Positions 18,833 to 28,469 of a stretch of DNA of 64,000 bases are shown here, in pieces. Source of the stretch: Albibacterium sp963696875 (GTDB taxonomy: Bacteria; Bacteroidota; Bacteroidia; Sphingobacteriales; Sphingobacteriaceae); contig CAVOLQ010000004.1 in assembly GCA_963696875.1 (NCBI GenBank), positions 124,001 to 188,000 on the forward strand. The letters run 5' to 3'. The translations under genes and the position numbers were made by a program. The first letter of the stretch is position 1, and each line of letters starts with the position of its first letter. The notes below the pieces were generated by a model. It saw only the letters and a program-made list of their open reading frames with translations, had not been told where the DNA came from and did no database searches.

Positions 18833-19742
18833 AGTTCTTAATTTGATAGGATAAATCTAGTGATTTTTCTAATATTTGCAAGATAGAGCCAAGACTTTGA
18901 TTATTAAAGTCAGCTTTTAATGTGTAATTTGCTAATTCAGGATTTTTTAACTTTATGTCTACTTCAAACTTGATATTCAAAGCTTGAATAATTTCATTAA
19001 GTGATGCATTTTCAAACTTCATTTCAACGAGAGGTTTTTGAATTTGTTCATCTTTCCTTAAAATGCCTCGATTTGGTAAATAGGTAGCTTTTTGATTGGG
19101 TAAAAGAATGACTCGCTGATTTTCATTCTCTGATAGTTTTACCGACACGCGTCCGCTGGAAACCGACACTTCTGTAGTTCCATCCTTATATGTACTTATT
19201 CGAAAGCTCGTTCCCAAAACCTGGGTTACAATTGGGCCACTATAAATAATAAAAGGGCGCTTGACATCCTTTACAACATCGAAAAAAACCTCTCCAGTTA
19301 TATTCACCTCCCTACTTTCTGGGTCAAACTCGGGCACAAAGTCGACTTTAGCATTCGGATTAAGCCAAATTTCACTTCCATCAGGAAGAATTTCTTTACG
19401 AATAGAAGCGCTATTATTTTCTATGAATATGCGATTTTCGAGAATCGATAAACTTCTATTAGAATAATAGAAAAAAGAAAGGCCAATAAATAAAAGTGCC
19501 GCAACACCAGTTAGCAGGTAATTTATGTTCTTAGTTTTCGAAGTCCTGATAGCCTTAATATTCACCTTGATTTTAGCAAACATCCTATCCTGCAACTTTA
19601 ATTGATCTGCTGCGCTAAGTTGATCTAAAGGATTTTCATCTCCATCAAATGATCCATACCAATCTTCGGTCATGACATCATGTTCTTCATTATTAGCAGC
19701 ATTATCTAACTTTGGTACCGAATCTGAAAAATCCTTCCTCAT
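18801..19742 (-). CDS. FecR-family anti-sigma factor
   Basis: Membrane anti-sigma factor, 313 aa: cytoplasmic N-terminus, transmembrane segment about 74-93, FecR domain about 110-210 (KEILPDGSEIWLNPNAKVDF, ITGEVFFDV) and a C-terminal DUF4974-like domain (about 245-310). It lies 78 bp behind an ECF sigma gene. Its 3' end overlaps the dehydrogenase/cytochrome c gene, so it is translationally linked to an oxidation operon rather than to a susC gene. The nearest SusC with a possible STN partner is not adjacent, so the signalling receptor is unknown. Confidence 0.93.
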   Translation of the reverse strand: MRKDFSDSVPKLDNAANNEEHDVMTEDWYGSFDGDENPLDQLSAADQLKLQDRMFAKIKVNIKAIRTSKTKNINYLLTGVAALLFIGLSFFYYSNRSLSILENRIFIENNSASIRKEILPDGSEIWLNPNAKVDFVPEFDPESREVNITGEVFFDVVKDVKRPFIIYSGPIVTQVLGTSFRISTYKDGTTEVSVSSGRVSVKLSENENQRVILLPNQKATYLPNRGILRKDEQIQKPLVEMKFENASLNEIIQALNIKFEVDIKLKNPELANYTLKADFNNQSLGSILQILEKSLDLSYQIKNYEITLQKNEF

Positions 19743-19820
19743 ACGAAATTAATTGACTAATCTCTTTTTTATATAGTCAGCTAACAAGTCCATAACCCCT
19801 ATTTCTCGTCAAAATTAGAT

Positions 19821-20399
19821 TTAATAAAACGTAATAAAAGCGATTGCCATTCCAATGATAACCCTTAAAATTTTTAATGCCTTCGTTAAATGATTTTCAA
19901 CTGTCTTTTCTGATATCATCAATTCTTGTGCTATCTCTTTATTAGTTTTATACCATTTTCGGCTCAACTCAAACACTCTTCTACATTTAGGCGGCATAAG
20001 AGTACATCCTTCTTCAATCCGCATATTTAAATCATTAAAAAAAACTGTATATTCGGTAGGATTGTCAAACAACTTCCCTTCCAACCTATCAAACAATTTG
20101 TTTTTATAATTCTTTCTAACCGCCTCTCTTTGAACGTGGTTAATAACTAGGTAACGAATAGAGGTAGAGAGGTAAGCTCCTAAAGAGGCGTGAATTCGAG
20201 CTTTATTCCTATTGGCCCACAAAGATGTGAAGAGATTCTGAACCAATTCTTCGGCATCTTCTGTATTTCTTAGCCTCTTGTAGGCCTCAACATACAATCG
20301 AGACCAATATCGATTATAAATCTCCTCGAAAGCATGCATATCATCTTTTTGAAACCTAATTAAAAGTTGGTTATCTGATAAACTACTTAACTTCTGCAT
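19821..20399 (-). CDS. ECF RNA polymerase sigma factor
   Basis: 192-aa ECF sigma factor. Sigma-2 region about residues 20-65 (FEEIYNRYWSRLYVEAYKRL, EDAEELVQNLFTSLWANR) and sigma-4 HTH about 130-180 (WYKTNKEIAQELMISEKTVENHL). Distinct from the factor at 10673 but of the same FecR-linked class. It leads the operon fecR, sugar dehydrogenase/cytochrome c, Gfo/Idh, DUF1080. A Bacteroidetes-type promoter is visible upstream. Confidence 0.94.
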   Translation of the reverse strand: MQKLSSLSDNQLLIRFQKDDMHAFEEIYNRYWSRLYVEAYKRLRNTEDAEELVQNLFTSLWANRNKARIHASLGAYLSTSIRYLVINHVQREAVRKNYKNKLFDRLEGKLFDNPTEYTVFFNDLNMRIEEGCTLMPPKCRRVFELSRKWYKTNKEIAQELMISEKTVENHLTKALKILRVIIGMAIAFITFY

Positions 20400-20454
20400 T
20401 ACAATAATTGAAAATAAAGCGAAGAGCCAAGTTAATCAAGTTTTTGACTTTGTG

Positions 20455-20488
20455 CAAAAATACTGTCACATCGTTAAAAATATTACAA
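20455..20488 (-). promoter_or_regulatory. Candidate Bacteroidetes promoter for the ECF sigma operon
   Basis: On the minus strand a -7 box TATTTTTG (20455-20462) matches TAnnTTTG exactly, and TTG at 20486-20488 lies 23 bp upstream, at the long end of the usual -33 spacing. It would place the transcript start about 50 nt before the ATG at 20399. The remainder of the 340-bp gap 20400-20739 shows nothing else I can name beyond an AAAGC-N4-GCTTT inverted repeat near 20687. Confidence 0.45.
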
Positions 20489-20739
20489 TTTTATTCGCAC
20501 AAAAGTGTTGCAAATGAAATTTCTGCCTTTATTATGAAAATTTATTATATTCCACTAGGCTGTTACTTCATTCATTATTAGGGCTGGAGGCAATATTTAA
20601 TTTAGAAAAGTATACAAGGGTCATGTGTATATGAATTAGAAATATTTTCCAGTTCATATCGAATTGTTATAAATTGCTTTTTTAAAAAGCAAGCGCTTTA
20701 TTTTATACCTTGCCTCAAAAAGATCAATTTGTCATTTAA

Positions 20740-21204
20740 ATGTTTGCGACTCTCCTTGCCATCCATTCTTTACTTCGGTGGTTCATACTAGCCTCCATTG
20801 TCTATTCTATTTTCTTAGCTTTTCGAGGCTGGTTTAGGAATAGACCATTTACAAGCTATGATCATTGGGTTCGTATTATTACCGTATCCTTTGTTCACAT
20901 CCAATTAATAATTGGTGTTTGGCTCTATTTTATTAGTCCTATAGTAGCTTATTTTTTAAAGAACTTTTCTGAATCCTTGCATCAAACGCAGCTGCGCTTT
21001 TTTGGTATGGAACACATCACCATGATGCTCATAGGCATCAGTCTAGTTACAATTGGATCTTCAAAAGCGAGGCGAAAAAAGACAGACAAGGAAAAATTCA
21101 AAGTAATTGCCATCTGGTATTCCATCGCATTGGTTATTATATTCACTTCTATTCCTTGGGCATTTTCTCCCTTTACCAGTCGTCCTTATTTCAGGATGTT
21201 TTAA
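20740..21204 (+). CDS. Hypothetical four-helix membrane protein
   Basis: 154-aa integral membrane protein that I do not recognise by name. Four hydrophobic segments can be seen, at about residues 8-28, 46-70, 90-107 and 122-142, with a basic loop (SSKARRKKTDKEK) before the last. Histidines at or near the helices (LLAIHSLLRW, VHIQL, MEHITM) recall small cytochrome b-like proteins, but this is only a resemblance. It is a single gene between a divergent ECF operon and a convergent phosphoesterase gene. Confidence 0.75.
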   Translation: MFATLLAIHSLLRWFILASIVYSIFLAFRGWFRNRPFTSYDHWVRIITVSFVHIQLIIGVWLYFISPIVAYFLKNFSESLHQTQLRFFGMEHITMMLIGISLVTIGSSKARRKKTDKEKFKVIAIWYSIALVIIFTSIPWAFSPFTSRPYFRMF

Positions 21205-21212
21205 AACATGTT

Positions 21213-21258
21213 CAAAAAAAATATCGCTTTCCCTTAATATAAAAGGAAAAGCGATATT
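21213..21258 (-). terminator. Intrinsic terminator of the SusCD/phosphoesterase operon
   Basis: AATATCGCTTT at 21220-21230 pairs with AAAGCGATATT at 21248-21258, with four more pairs beyond one mismatch. On the minus strand the stem is followed by eight T (plus-strand A run 21213-21220). It lies 24 bp after the phosphoesterase stop. Confidence 0.8.
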
Positions 21259-21281
21259 GTTATAATTATGTTGAGGAGAAA

Positions 21282-22868
21282 TTAGTTTGTTTTAATCTCC
21301 TTCGGCATTTCAAGTTTATAAGAACTTTGTTGTGTGAAGGTCCTACCGAACATATCCTTAGCTCTAATTTCAATTTGATGATCACCTAATTCTAGGTTGG
21401 TCGGAATTCTACCTCTCCAAAGGTGAGTACTATTAACTGCGTTAGATGGGCGACGACCGGGAACTAGCTCTTCAATTGTATCCCAACGGTATAAAGATTC
21501 GACAAAAGATGGATCGGGTGCTTCCACATAGACCATGGGTTCCCATTTGCCTCTATCAATCCGGTATTCAACCGTATTTCCTTTTGTGCCCATAAAGAAG
21601 TTTGCATAAATGGCTGCCTGGGTGCCTCGTCCTTTAGCAACTACCTTAGGATTAAAAACCTTAATTTGGTAGTCTTTGTCTTCGCCGGCCACTTGATAAT
21701 CGATTGTATATTGATTTCCCGAAATGTTCAGATACGCGTATCCACGAGGCGTTCCATCGCGCATGGTGGATGCTGGCACTCCATTTTTATCAAGTTCACC
21801 AGAATACCAGTCTCCTGAAGTTGTACCCGCATTATACTCATGGTGCGGTTTCTCTTGGTGCCACCCGTCTGCTTTACTATAAAAGTTCTGACGTTGCAGG
21901 TGGGTATGTGCCGACATGGACAAGGTATTTGGAAATTCTTTTAGTAAATCGAATAATCTCTGACGATCTGCATTTCTAAAGCTATTTTCATTCTCATGGA
22001 AAAGAGGAATGTGAAAGGCCAAAACAATTAATTTATCCTTGTCAACGTATTTCAAGTTATTTTCAACAAAGTCCAATTGATCTTTACGGAACCCGCCCCA
22101 ATAACCATTGTCATCTCTAGGATCTGGATAAAGGATATTATCCAACACAATAAAATGAGCATTTCCATAATTGAAGGAATAATTTGCCGGACCAAAATTA
22201 GCTTCAAATGTTTCGTCAGATAATGAGTCTGCTACTGCATCATAGTTCATGTCGTGGTTCCCCATCAAATTATACCATGGCACACCTACTTCACTGACTG
22301 CTTTAATATAGGGACTATGCAAAACCAAGTCATCTCCTACTAAATCGCCAAGGCTTAATCCAAACGCAATGTTTTCTATTCCCTTCAATTCATTGACAAT
22401 CCCTCTCGAGAAAAACTCAACTTCCTCTAAAGTATATGCCTGCGGATCCCCGAATATTAAAGAGGTAAAACTGGTAGGCTCTTCATGCTTCACCAAGGCA
22501 AAGTCTACTGATTTCGGTAGCTTCCCTGTAGGCTTTACCCCTTCATAGTTTAAAGCAGGCGAACCATTAGGTTTATGAATGTAGTAATACTGAGGCTGGT
22601 TCAATTCATTTAGGCCAACTTTATAGCCTGCAGGTTTGATAACAAAAAGAATATTATCGTCTCCTACCGGTAGTTCATATTCCCCTTTTTCATTGGTTAA
22701 CACCACCTCTACACCGTTACTTACAGGCACCCCTTGGAGGCCTTTTTCTTTTCTTTCTTTCTTCCCATTCCCGTTCAAGTCATGGTAAACATATCCTCTA
22801 GCTACGGATTGAGCTTGAGTAGAAAAGCTTAAAAATAAGCCTACTAAGGCAACTAAAATTGTCTTCAT
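21282..22868 (-). CDS. Calcineurin-like metallophosphoesterase with N- and C-terminal beta domains
   Basis: Exported phosphoesterase, 528 aa, signal peptide 1-20. An N-terminal prealbumin-like domain (about 22-127; GYVYHDLNGNGKKE) precedes the metallophosphatase core: D141 (FGDPQAY), D175 (LGDLVGDD), N204/H205 (MGNHDMNYD), FHIPLFH near 288 and SAHTHLQR near 321. A C-terminal beta domain completes the known metallophos_N/metallophos/metallophos_C layout of Bacteroidetes. It is the last gene of a SusC-SusD operon, 20 bp after the susD stop, and probably removes phosphate from, or cleaves a phosphodiester in, the imported ligand. Confidence 0.92.
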   Translation of the reverse strand: MKTILVALVGLFLSFSTQAQSVARGYVYHDLNGNGKKERKEKGLQGVPVSNGVEVVLTNEKGEYELPVGDDNILFVIKPAGYKVGLNELNQPQYYYIHKPNGSPALNYEGVKPTGKLPKSVDFALVKHEEPTSFTSLIFGDPQAYTLEEVEFFSRGIVNELKGIENIAFGLSLGDLVGDDLVLHSPYIKAVSEVGVPWYNLMGNHDMNYDAVADSLSDETFEANFGPANYSFNYGNAHFIVLDNILYPDPRDDNGYWGGFRKDQLDFVENNLKYVDKDKLIVLAFHIPLFHENENSFRNADRQRLFDLLKEFPNTLSMSAHTHLQRQNFYSKADGWHQEKPHHEYNAGTTSGDWYSGELDKNGVPASTMRDGTPRGYAYLNISGNQYTIDYQVAGEDKDYQIKVFNPKVVAKGRGTQAAIYANFFMGTKGNTVEYRIDRGKWEPMVYVEAPDPSFVESLYRWDTIEELVPGRRPSNAVNSTHLWRGRIPTNLELGDHQIEIRAKDMFGRTFTQQSSYKLEMPKEIKTN

Positions 22869-22888
22869 CTTCGAATATAATTATTTTC

Positions 22889-24346
22889 TTATTTCTCCCA
22901 CCAAACCTTTGTGTGAATATTATCACCACCAATTCTTTCTGCTGCTTCCTTATAATTTTGAGGGTTGAAGCGTCTCACATCATTGTGGTACATAAAGCGC
23001 GTTGGCATCTTGCCATCATGCAGCATAAATTCTGTTTTTGGCAATACAGGATATCCAGTACGGCGGTATTCAAACCACTGTTGATAATCATTAAAGAACA
23101 GCGCGATGTATTTTTGATTCATGATTTGCTCAAAAGTACCGTCAAACTTTACTTCTGGGCTTTCTAGGTACTGAGCAGGAACCACCCCATTTTTCCATTG
23201 GGTAATAGCGGCAGCCACTCCTTTATCATAGGCTTGTTTCGCAGCTGTAAGGTCACCTGTTTTCAAGGCCACTTCGGCTTTAATAAACTCAACTTCTGCA
23301 TAGGTCATGATTACTTCTAGGATTTCTGTACCCAACTCTGTAAAAACCATCAAGTCACCATTTGGAGTGCTCGGATTGAATTCAAATTGAGATTCATTTC
23401 CCGAATGGGCGCTTGGAATTCCTTTATAGCCTAAATCGATATATTGGTCGCCTTCTAATTTTCTCGCTTTAGTCATGAACAAGGCTCTTCTAGGATCTTC
23501 TAAACGATTCAGCATGTTTACAAAAAACTCGCTCATCACTTCGAAGTTTACATAATCTTGCCTTCTTCCCCAAGCATAATCATAAGGAGCCATGCCCGAT
23601 ATTTTTACTAGAGCTGCATCGCTGTTGCTTGTAAAAACCGGGTATTCTTGAGGATTTGCAATCATTGTCTTCAATCGCTCATAACTATTCATCTCTGCGT
23701 GGTTAGAAGTTCTAAGGATAAGACGCATGAGTATTGAGTTATTGAACTTACGCCATTTTTTGCTGTCGCCATTGTAGAGCAGGTCATTCCCATTCATGAT
23801 TCCTCCTTCAGCGTAAATCTTGTTTGCTTCTTCTAACTGCTGAATAAGCTTAACATAGATTTCTTCTTGCCTATCAAATCTAGGTTGAGTAATTCCGTCT
23901 TCCGCGCCTAAAGCTTCTGAAAAAGGGATGTCGCCAAAACTATCCGTTAATATACCCACGATGTAAGCTTGCAGTGTTGCGGATACAGCTTTATAAATGG
24001 GCTGGTTATAAACATCTGCAGCTTCTTCCATTTCTCTTAGGTTACGAAGCCATTTGTAACCGGTATTCCAGGTTCCATTACCAGAACTTTCAGTCACGTC
24101 ATAACGGTGTATTCCATTTGCGACACTCGGGTTAGGTAAGCCTACTTGCATAATTTGCCAAGTAAAATCATAACTTCTAACCGTGAAGTAGGTGCTCATG
24201 CCGTAAACGACGGGGGTCAACATACTTCCTGGTGTTACTTTATCGATCCTATTTGGATCAGTATTCAATTCTTCAAAACCTTTGGTACAAGAGCTTAGGC
24301 TTGCCAATGAGCTTATTATCGTAAAAAATATTATTATTTTCTTCAT
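22889..24346 (-). CDS. SusD/RagB-family lipoprotein (SusD-like_2 type)
   Basis: Surface-exposed binding lipoprotein, partner of the SusC upstream. The ATG at 24346 is chosen because it gives a lipoprotein signal (MKKIIIFFTIISS, lipobox LSSC); the frame is also open to an ATG at 24367. Family features: FEELNTDPNRIDKVTPGSML near the N-terminus, FNNSILMRLILRTS in the middle, and ALFFNDYQQWFEYRRTGYPVLP near the end. It starts 42 bp after the susC stop and is followed by the phosphoesterase gene. Ligand unknown. Confidence 0.93.
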   Translation of the reverse strand: MKKIIIFFTIISSLASLSSCTKGFEELNTDPNRIDKVTPGSMLTPVVYGMSTYFTVRSYDFTWQIMQVGLPNPSVANGIHRYDVTESSGNGTWNTGYKWLRNLREMEEAADVYNQPIYKAVSATLQAYIVGILTDSFGDIPFSEALGAEDGITQPRFDRQEEIYVKLIQQLEEANKIYAEGGIMNGNDLLYNGDSKKWRKFNNSILMRLILRTSNHAEMNSYERLKTMIANPQEYPVFTSNSDAALVKISGMAPYDYAWGRRQDYVNFEVMSEFFVNMLNRLEDPRRALFMTKARKLEGDQYIDLGYKGIPSAHSGNESQFEFNPSTPNGDLMVFTELGTEILEVIMTYAEVEFIKAEVALKTGDLTAAKQAYDKGVAAAITQWKNGVVPAQYLESPEVKFDGTFEQIMNQKYIALFFNDYQQWFEYRRTGYPVLPKTEFMLHDGKMPTRFMYHNDVRRFNPQNYKEAAERIGGDNIHTKVWWEK

Positions 24347-24388
24347 TTCTATTGTTCTTAAAATCAATGGATCTTAATATTCTATCTA

Positions 24389-27300
24389 TTACAACTGCAG
24401 TCTTAAATTCAATCCCCAAGTTCTAGGAGTTGGCATCTGCCCCATTTCTACACCAGGAACCACTGTTGATCCATTTAACGATGCTGTTTCCGGATCAAAA
24501 ATCGGGAAGTCGGATATAACCGCAAGGTCTCGTCCATAAACTGCCAGACTAGCATTTGAAACTTTCAATTTGGAGGTGAAAGATTTCGGTAAATTAAATT
24601 CTATCCTGACTTCTCTTAATTTTAGATAGGAAGCATCAAAACTATTGGTTTCAATATTGGCTCTACGGTAGTAATCGCCGTACCAAGTATTTATAGCGAC
24701 AGGCGTTGTATTAGGAGAATAACTTCCATCAGCATTTAAAACTACTCCTTCTCCGATCACCTCGCCAGTTTCTCTTCCCAATAGAGTGTGGCCCAACTTC
24801 CCTTGTTCACTCATTTTGTGGTGAGTTTGAGAATAAACGATACCTCCGTATTGCCCGTCCAGGGTTGCACTTAATCTCCAGTTTTTGTATTTGAATTCGT
24901 TAATCCAGCCGGCTCTCCAGTCTGCATAGGCATTTCCAATCTTAGTTATATCAGAAGGTTTTACCGCTAAGCCTGTTTTGCCATCAAAAACAACTTGTCC
25001 TAGATCATTACGAACTAAACCGAAACCCCAGATATCGCCTGTACTTCCACCTTCTTTCGCTAAGAGAGTTGCGGTTCCGCTGGTGGCGATAATTTGTTCA
25101 TCACTCCCTAAATTTTCGCTTAAGCTTATTATTTTATTATCATTTTTTGCCCATGTAGCCGTTGAAGTCCACGTGAAGTTTTCATTTTTCACGGGCGAGC
25201 CGCTTAAAAACACTTCGATTCCACGGTTACGGATCTCTCCCCCATTAATAAATGCTTTACTATAACCAGTGGTAATATCCAAAGGGACATCCAAAACTTG
25301 GTTAATGGTAGTATTAGAATATACGTTGAAATCGGCATTAATTCTATTGTTGAATAAAGCCACATTTATTCCACCTTCCCAAGAAGTAGAAACTTCTGGT
25401 TTCAAATCAGCATTATGAAGCGTAGTAGGTGCATTCGCTGATCCAGGGATATCGGTTGTTGCATAGTATTTTGCGGTACGGTACGGATTTGTATCGTTAC
25501 CCACTTTTGCCCACGATAATCTTGCCTTAGCAAAGCTGATGGTAGATGGCAAATTGAAGATATCACTTAAAATGTAGCTACTGCTGATAGACGGGTAGAA
25601 ATAAGAATTATTTCCAGCAGGTAGTGTTGATGACCAATCGTTACGTCCGGTGATGTCTAAAAATACTTTATCATCCAATGATAAAGATGCCAAACTGTAT
25701 ACACTATTGGTTTGTCTTTGCAAAAGAACGTTATTGGCAACCGCTTGATCTAAAGCATTGGATAATTTGTATATACCCGGCAACAATAAACCTCTAGCTA
25801 CCGCTTCGTCAGTTTTCACCTCGCTTTTCATTGTATTCGCTCCAAAGGATGCACTTAGATTTACTCTGCTGCTTAGATTTTCTTTATAGGTAAGCAAAAG
25901 GTCACTATTCGTTTCTAAGAATAGTACATCCTGTTGTTTGTAATAACCTTGCGGAAATTGTGAGGTATTATAAGGACGTCTGTTTTCACGTCTATCTTGC
26001 CTCATGTTCAATCCCGAGCGCATCATTAGTTCCCACTTGTCAGAAAAAGTATAAAGCCCTTGAAGGTTTCCTTCTATATTGGTACTTTTCAGAGGGTTTG
26101 TCATTTCATGTGCGATGAGAAAAGGGTTTTCTATATAGGAACTAAAAGGGTGAATTTGCGCTATTTGCTCTTGTCCTTTTTTCCACATAGGTCTGTACCA
26201 GTCTAGGTCCACGTTAGGGTTTTGAAAGATCATGAAATAAGAAGGAGATTGGTTATTGTATCCAGTCCCTGGTAGGTTATCACTCTTATTGGAGGTAAAG
26301 CTCATTTTACCATTAACCCTTAACTTTTCAGAAAACTGCATGCTGGTATTCATGGACGCAACCATTCGTTCGAATCCTGTATTCGGCATGATCCAGTCTT
26401 TCTTGGTATGGGTTAGAGAAGCTCTCGCGGAAAATTTATCCGTTGCACCATCTAATGCGATGCTATTGGTAAAGGTTCTTCCAGTTTGGAAAAAGCCTTT
26501 GATATTATCTTTATAAGGTCTCCATAATGTTCTTTCAGCAGATTGTCCTTCTGTTTCTGGGTCATACTGGAAGTAATATTGTCCATCAAATTTTGGCCCA
26601 AACGCACTGGATGTTGATCCTGTGTTTGCTCCGTCTTCTGATAATTGGTATGAATAATATAGTTCTCCATTTTTGTTTCTATTGTTATTTCCTTGGCCGT
26701 ATTCGTATTGAAAATCTGGCCAACGCATTACGTCCTCAATGCTCGTATTTGAGTTTACTGTAATCCCGATTCCTCCTTGACGTTTTTCACCCGTTTTTGT
26801 GGTGATGATCAAAGCACCATTGGCAGCACGGCTTCCATAAAGTGCGGAGGCGGCTGCTCCTTTTAATACGGTTACGCTGGCAATGTCATCTGGGTTAATA
26901 TCGGATAAACCATTTCCAAAATCTATAGGAATATCTTTATCTGGTCCACTAGATCCAGCTCCATATGCTTGGTCAACTCCAGAACTAACTTTTCCGTTAA
27001 TCATGGGAATACCATCCACGACAATTAGAGCTTCGTTCCCGTTTACATCTAAGGAACGGTCTCCACGAAGGTTAATTCTTGTGGAATTGAGAGGTCCTGA
27101 TCCAGCTTGAACTAAGTTTAATCCGGCTACTTTTCCTTTTAATGCATCCGACCAGTTACTAGAAATTGCATCCGTCAGGTCTTTTCCCTGTACTACAGAA
27201 ACGCCATAACCTAATGCTTTTTCCTCGCGCTTAATTCCTAATGCGGTGACGACTACATCGGAAAGCGTTTCGTTATCATCTAATAAGGTAATATTAATGG

Positions 27301-27646
27301 TGGTTCTTCCTTCTACCGATACTTGTTGTTTTAAAAAGCCTAACATGGAAAATTCTAATAGTGCATCAGACGGGACAGATATTGTAAAGTTCCCATTTGC
27401 ATTAGTAGCTGTTCTTGATGCAGTTCCCGGCACACTAACGGTAACACCCTGTAAGACTAACCCTTCCGAGTCTTTAACAGTTCCGTTAACGGCAAGTTGC
27501 TCATTTTTTATTAAAGTAGAATTTACTGTTTCATGTTTTTTTGTGATTAAATCCAAAGTTTTGGCGTCGGCAAATAATGACGAGCTTGCTAGCAAAACGC
27601 TGGCTAAAACCGCTCCCTTCATCGCAATTCTTAATTTCTGTGTCAT
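24389..27646 (-). CDS. SusC/RagA TonB-dependent transporter
   Basis: Outer-membrane importer, 1085 aa, without an STN domain. Signal peptide about 1-28, carboxypeptidase-regulatory-like domain about 50-130 (VNGTVKDSEGLVLQGVTVSV), TonB-box-like DVVVTALGIKREEKALGYGV near 131-150, plug with ALIVVDGIPMINGK and ALYGSRAANGALIITTKTG, then the barrel to NLRLQL. First gene of an operon with a SusD-like lipoprotein and a calcineurin-like phosphoesterase. No sigma/anti-sigma gene is linked, so regulation differs from the locus at 1-11245. Confidence 0.95.
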   Translation of the reverse strand: MTQKLRIAMKGAVLASVLLASSSLFADAKTLDLITKKHETVNSTLIKNEQLAVNGTVKDSEGLVLQGVTVSVPGTASRTATNANGNFTISVPSDALLEFSMLGFLKQQVSVEGRTTINITLLDDNETLSDVVVTALGIKREEKALGYGVSVVQGKDLTDAISSNWSDALKGKVAGLNLVQAGSGPLNSTRINLRGDRSLDVNGNEALIVVDGIPMINGKVSSGVDQAYGAGSSGPDKDIPIDFGNGLSDINPDDIASVTVLKGAAASALYGSRAANGALIITTKTGEKRQGGIGITVNSNTSIEDVMRWPDFQYEYGQGNNNRNKNGELYYSYQLSEDGANTGSTSSAFGPKFDGQYYFQYDPETEGQSAERTLWRPYKDNIKGFFQTGRTFTNSIALDGATDKFSARASLTHTKKDWIMPNTGFERMVASMNTSMQFSEKLRVNGKMSFTSNKSDNLPGTGYNNQSPSYFMIFQNPNVDLDWYRPMWKKGQEQIAQIHPFSSYIENPFLIAHEMTNPLKSTNIEGNLQGLYTFSDKWELMMRSGLNMRQDRRENRRPYNTSQFPQGYYKQQDVLFLETNSDLLLTYKENLSSRVNLSASFGANTMKSEVKTDEAVARGLLLPGIYKLSNALDQAVANNVLLQRQTNSVYSLASLSLDDKVFLDITGRNDWSSTLPAGNNSYFYPSISSSYILSDIFNLPSTISFAKARLSWAKVGNDTNPYRTAKYYATTDIPGSANAPTTLHNADLKPEVSTSWEGGINVALFNNRINADFNVYSNTTINQVLDVPLDITTGYSKAFINGGEIRNRGIEVFLSGSPVKNENFTWTSTATWAKNDNKIISLSENLGSDEQIIATSGTATLLAKEGGSTGDIWGFGLVRNDLGQVVFDGKTGLAVKPSDITKIGNAYADWRAGWINEFKYKNWRLSATLDGQYGGIVYSQTHHKMSEQGKLGHTLLGRETGEVIGEGVVLNADGSYSPNTTPVAINTWYGDYYRRANIETNSFDASYLKLREVRIEFNLPKSFTSKLKVSNASLAVYGRDLAVISDFPIFDPETASLNGSTVVPGVEMGQMPTPRTWGLNLRLQL

Positions 27647-27849
27647 TCTTTTCTTTAAATTTTTCGTTTGTTTGACAATCGAATTCTTCCTTTAAACAGG
27701 CTAAAATTTCGATATGCAAGTATCGGGGTATAAGATTAAGGGAATGTTAAGAGAAGGTTATCTAACCTTTAATTCGGAGGGGCTTCCTACAATAAAAATA
27801 AAGAGCAAGTGGGAGTATTGAAGTAGTGTTGGTAGAAAAGTAAAAACCA

Positions 27850-28015
27850 CAAGGATTAGGTTATTAGGCATTGACCTACATAAAAAGAGATTCTTCGTAA
27901 ACTCAGAATGACATAGATTTTTGTCATCCTAGAGCGCAGCGAAGGATATCCTCAGGTAACATAGATTTTTGTCATCCTAGAGCGCAGCGAAGGATCTCCT
28001 CAAGTAACACAAGTC
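27850..28015. repeat. REP-like repeat cluster left of the GIY-YIG gene
   Basis: It begins with a 72-bp segment (27850-27921) that recurs in direct orientation at 28603-28674. Two 48-bp units follow, 27908-27955 and 27956-28003, with core GTCATCCT...GCGCAGCGAAGGAT. The unit around 27888-27910 (ATTCTTCG...CAGAATGAC) is a diverged copy facing the other way, so the two make a head-to-head pair. The stretch 27700-27849 shows nothing I can identify. Confidence 0.85.
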
Positions 28016-28144
28016 GCACCGTAAAAGGAGCTTGAGGAACGATAAAATCCGATATATTATATATCGTTATTGGGCTTCCGCAACTTCTACCTTCGGGATA
28101 CATTATATTATTAATATGTATCTTCAATAAAAATGAGGTAGGTA

Positions 28145-28444
28145 ATGGTCCATAACTATTTTGTATATATAACGACGAATTTAAAAAAGAATGTGCTTTA
28201 TGTCGGCGTGACAAATGATCTAAGAACTCGTATGTCACAACACATGGAGGATGCGCTTACATCGAAAAAGCATTTTGCTGGTAAATATAATGCCTACCAT
28301 TTAATTTACTGGGAACGTTTTCAATACATTGAACATGCTATCGACAGAGAAAAAGAAATTAAAGGATGGTTACGAATAAAAAAAGAGAAACTCATTAACG
28401 AGTTTAATCCAGAATGGAGGTTTCTAAATGACGATCTGGATTAA
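28145..28444 (+). CDS. GIY-YIG domain nuclease (small, YhbQ/UvrC-N-like)
   Basis: 99-aa single-domain GIY-YIG protein. The two signature strands are YFVYI (residues 5-9) and LYVGVTNDL (18-26), with R27/R29 behind them and DREKEIKGWLR (67-77) carrying the likely catalytic Glu. The family cuts or nicks DNA. The gene is alone on the plus strand and is bracketed within about 130 bp on each side by REP-like repeats, and further out by 72-bp direct repeats. That arrangement suggests a link between the nuclease and the repeats; this link is an inference. Confidence 0.88.
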   Translation: MVHNYFVYITTNLKKNVLYVGVTNDLRTRMSQHMEDALTSKKHFAGKYNAYHLIYWERFQYIEHAIDREKEIKGWLRIKKEKLINEFNPEWRFLNDDLD

Positions 28445-28469
28445 GTTAAAAAAGATGGTCGTAACTACT

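Noticed and set aside
20687..20703. LacI/cre-like operator (AAAGC-N4-GCTTT)
   Set aside because: The arms are only five bases and no cognate regulator is nearby; too weak to call.
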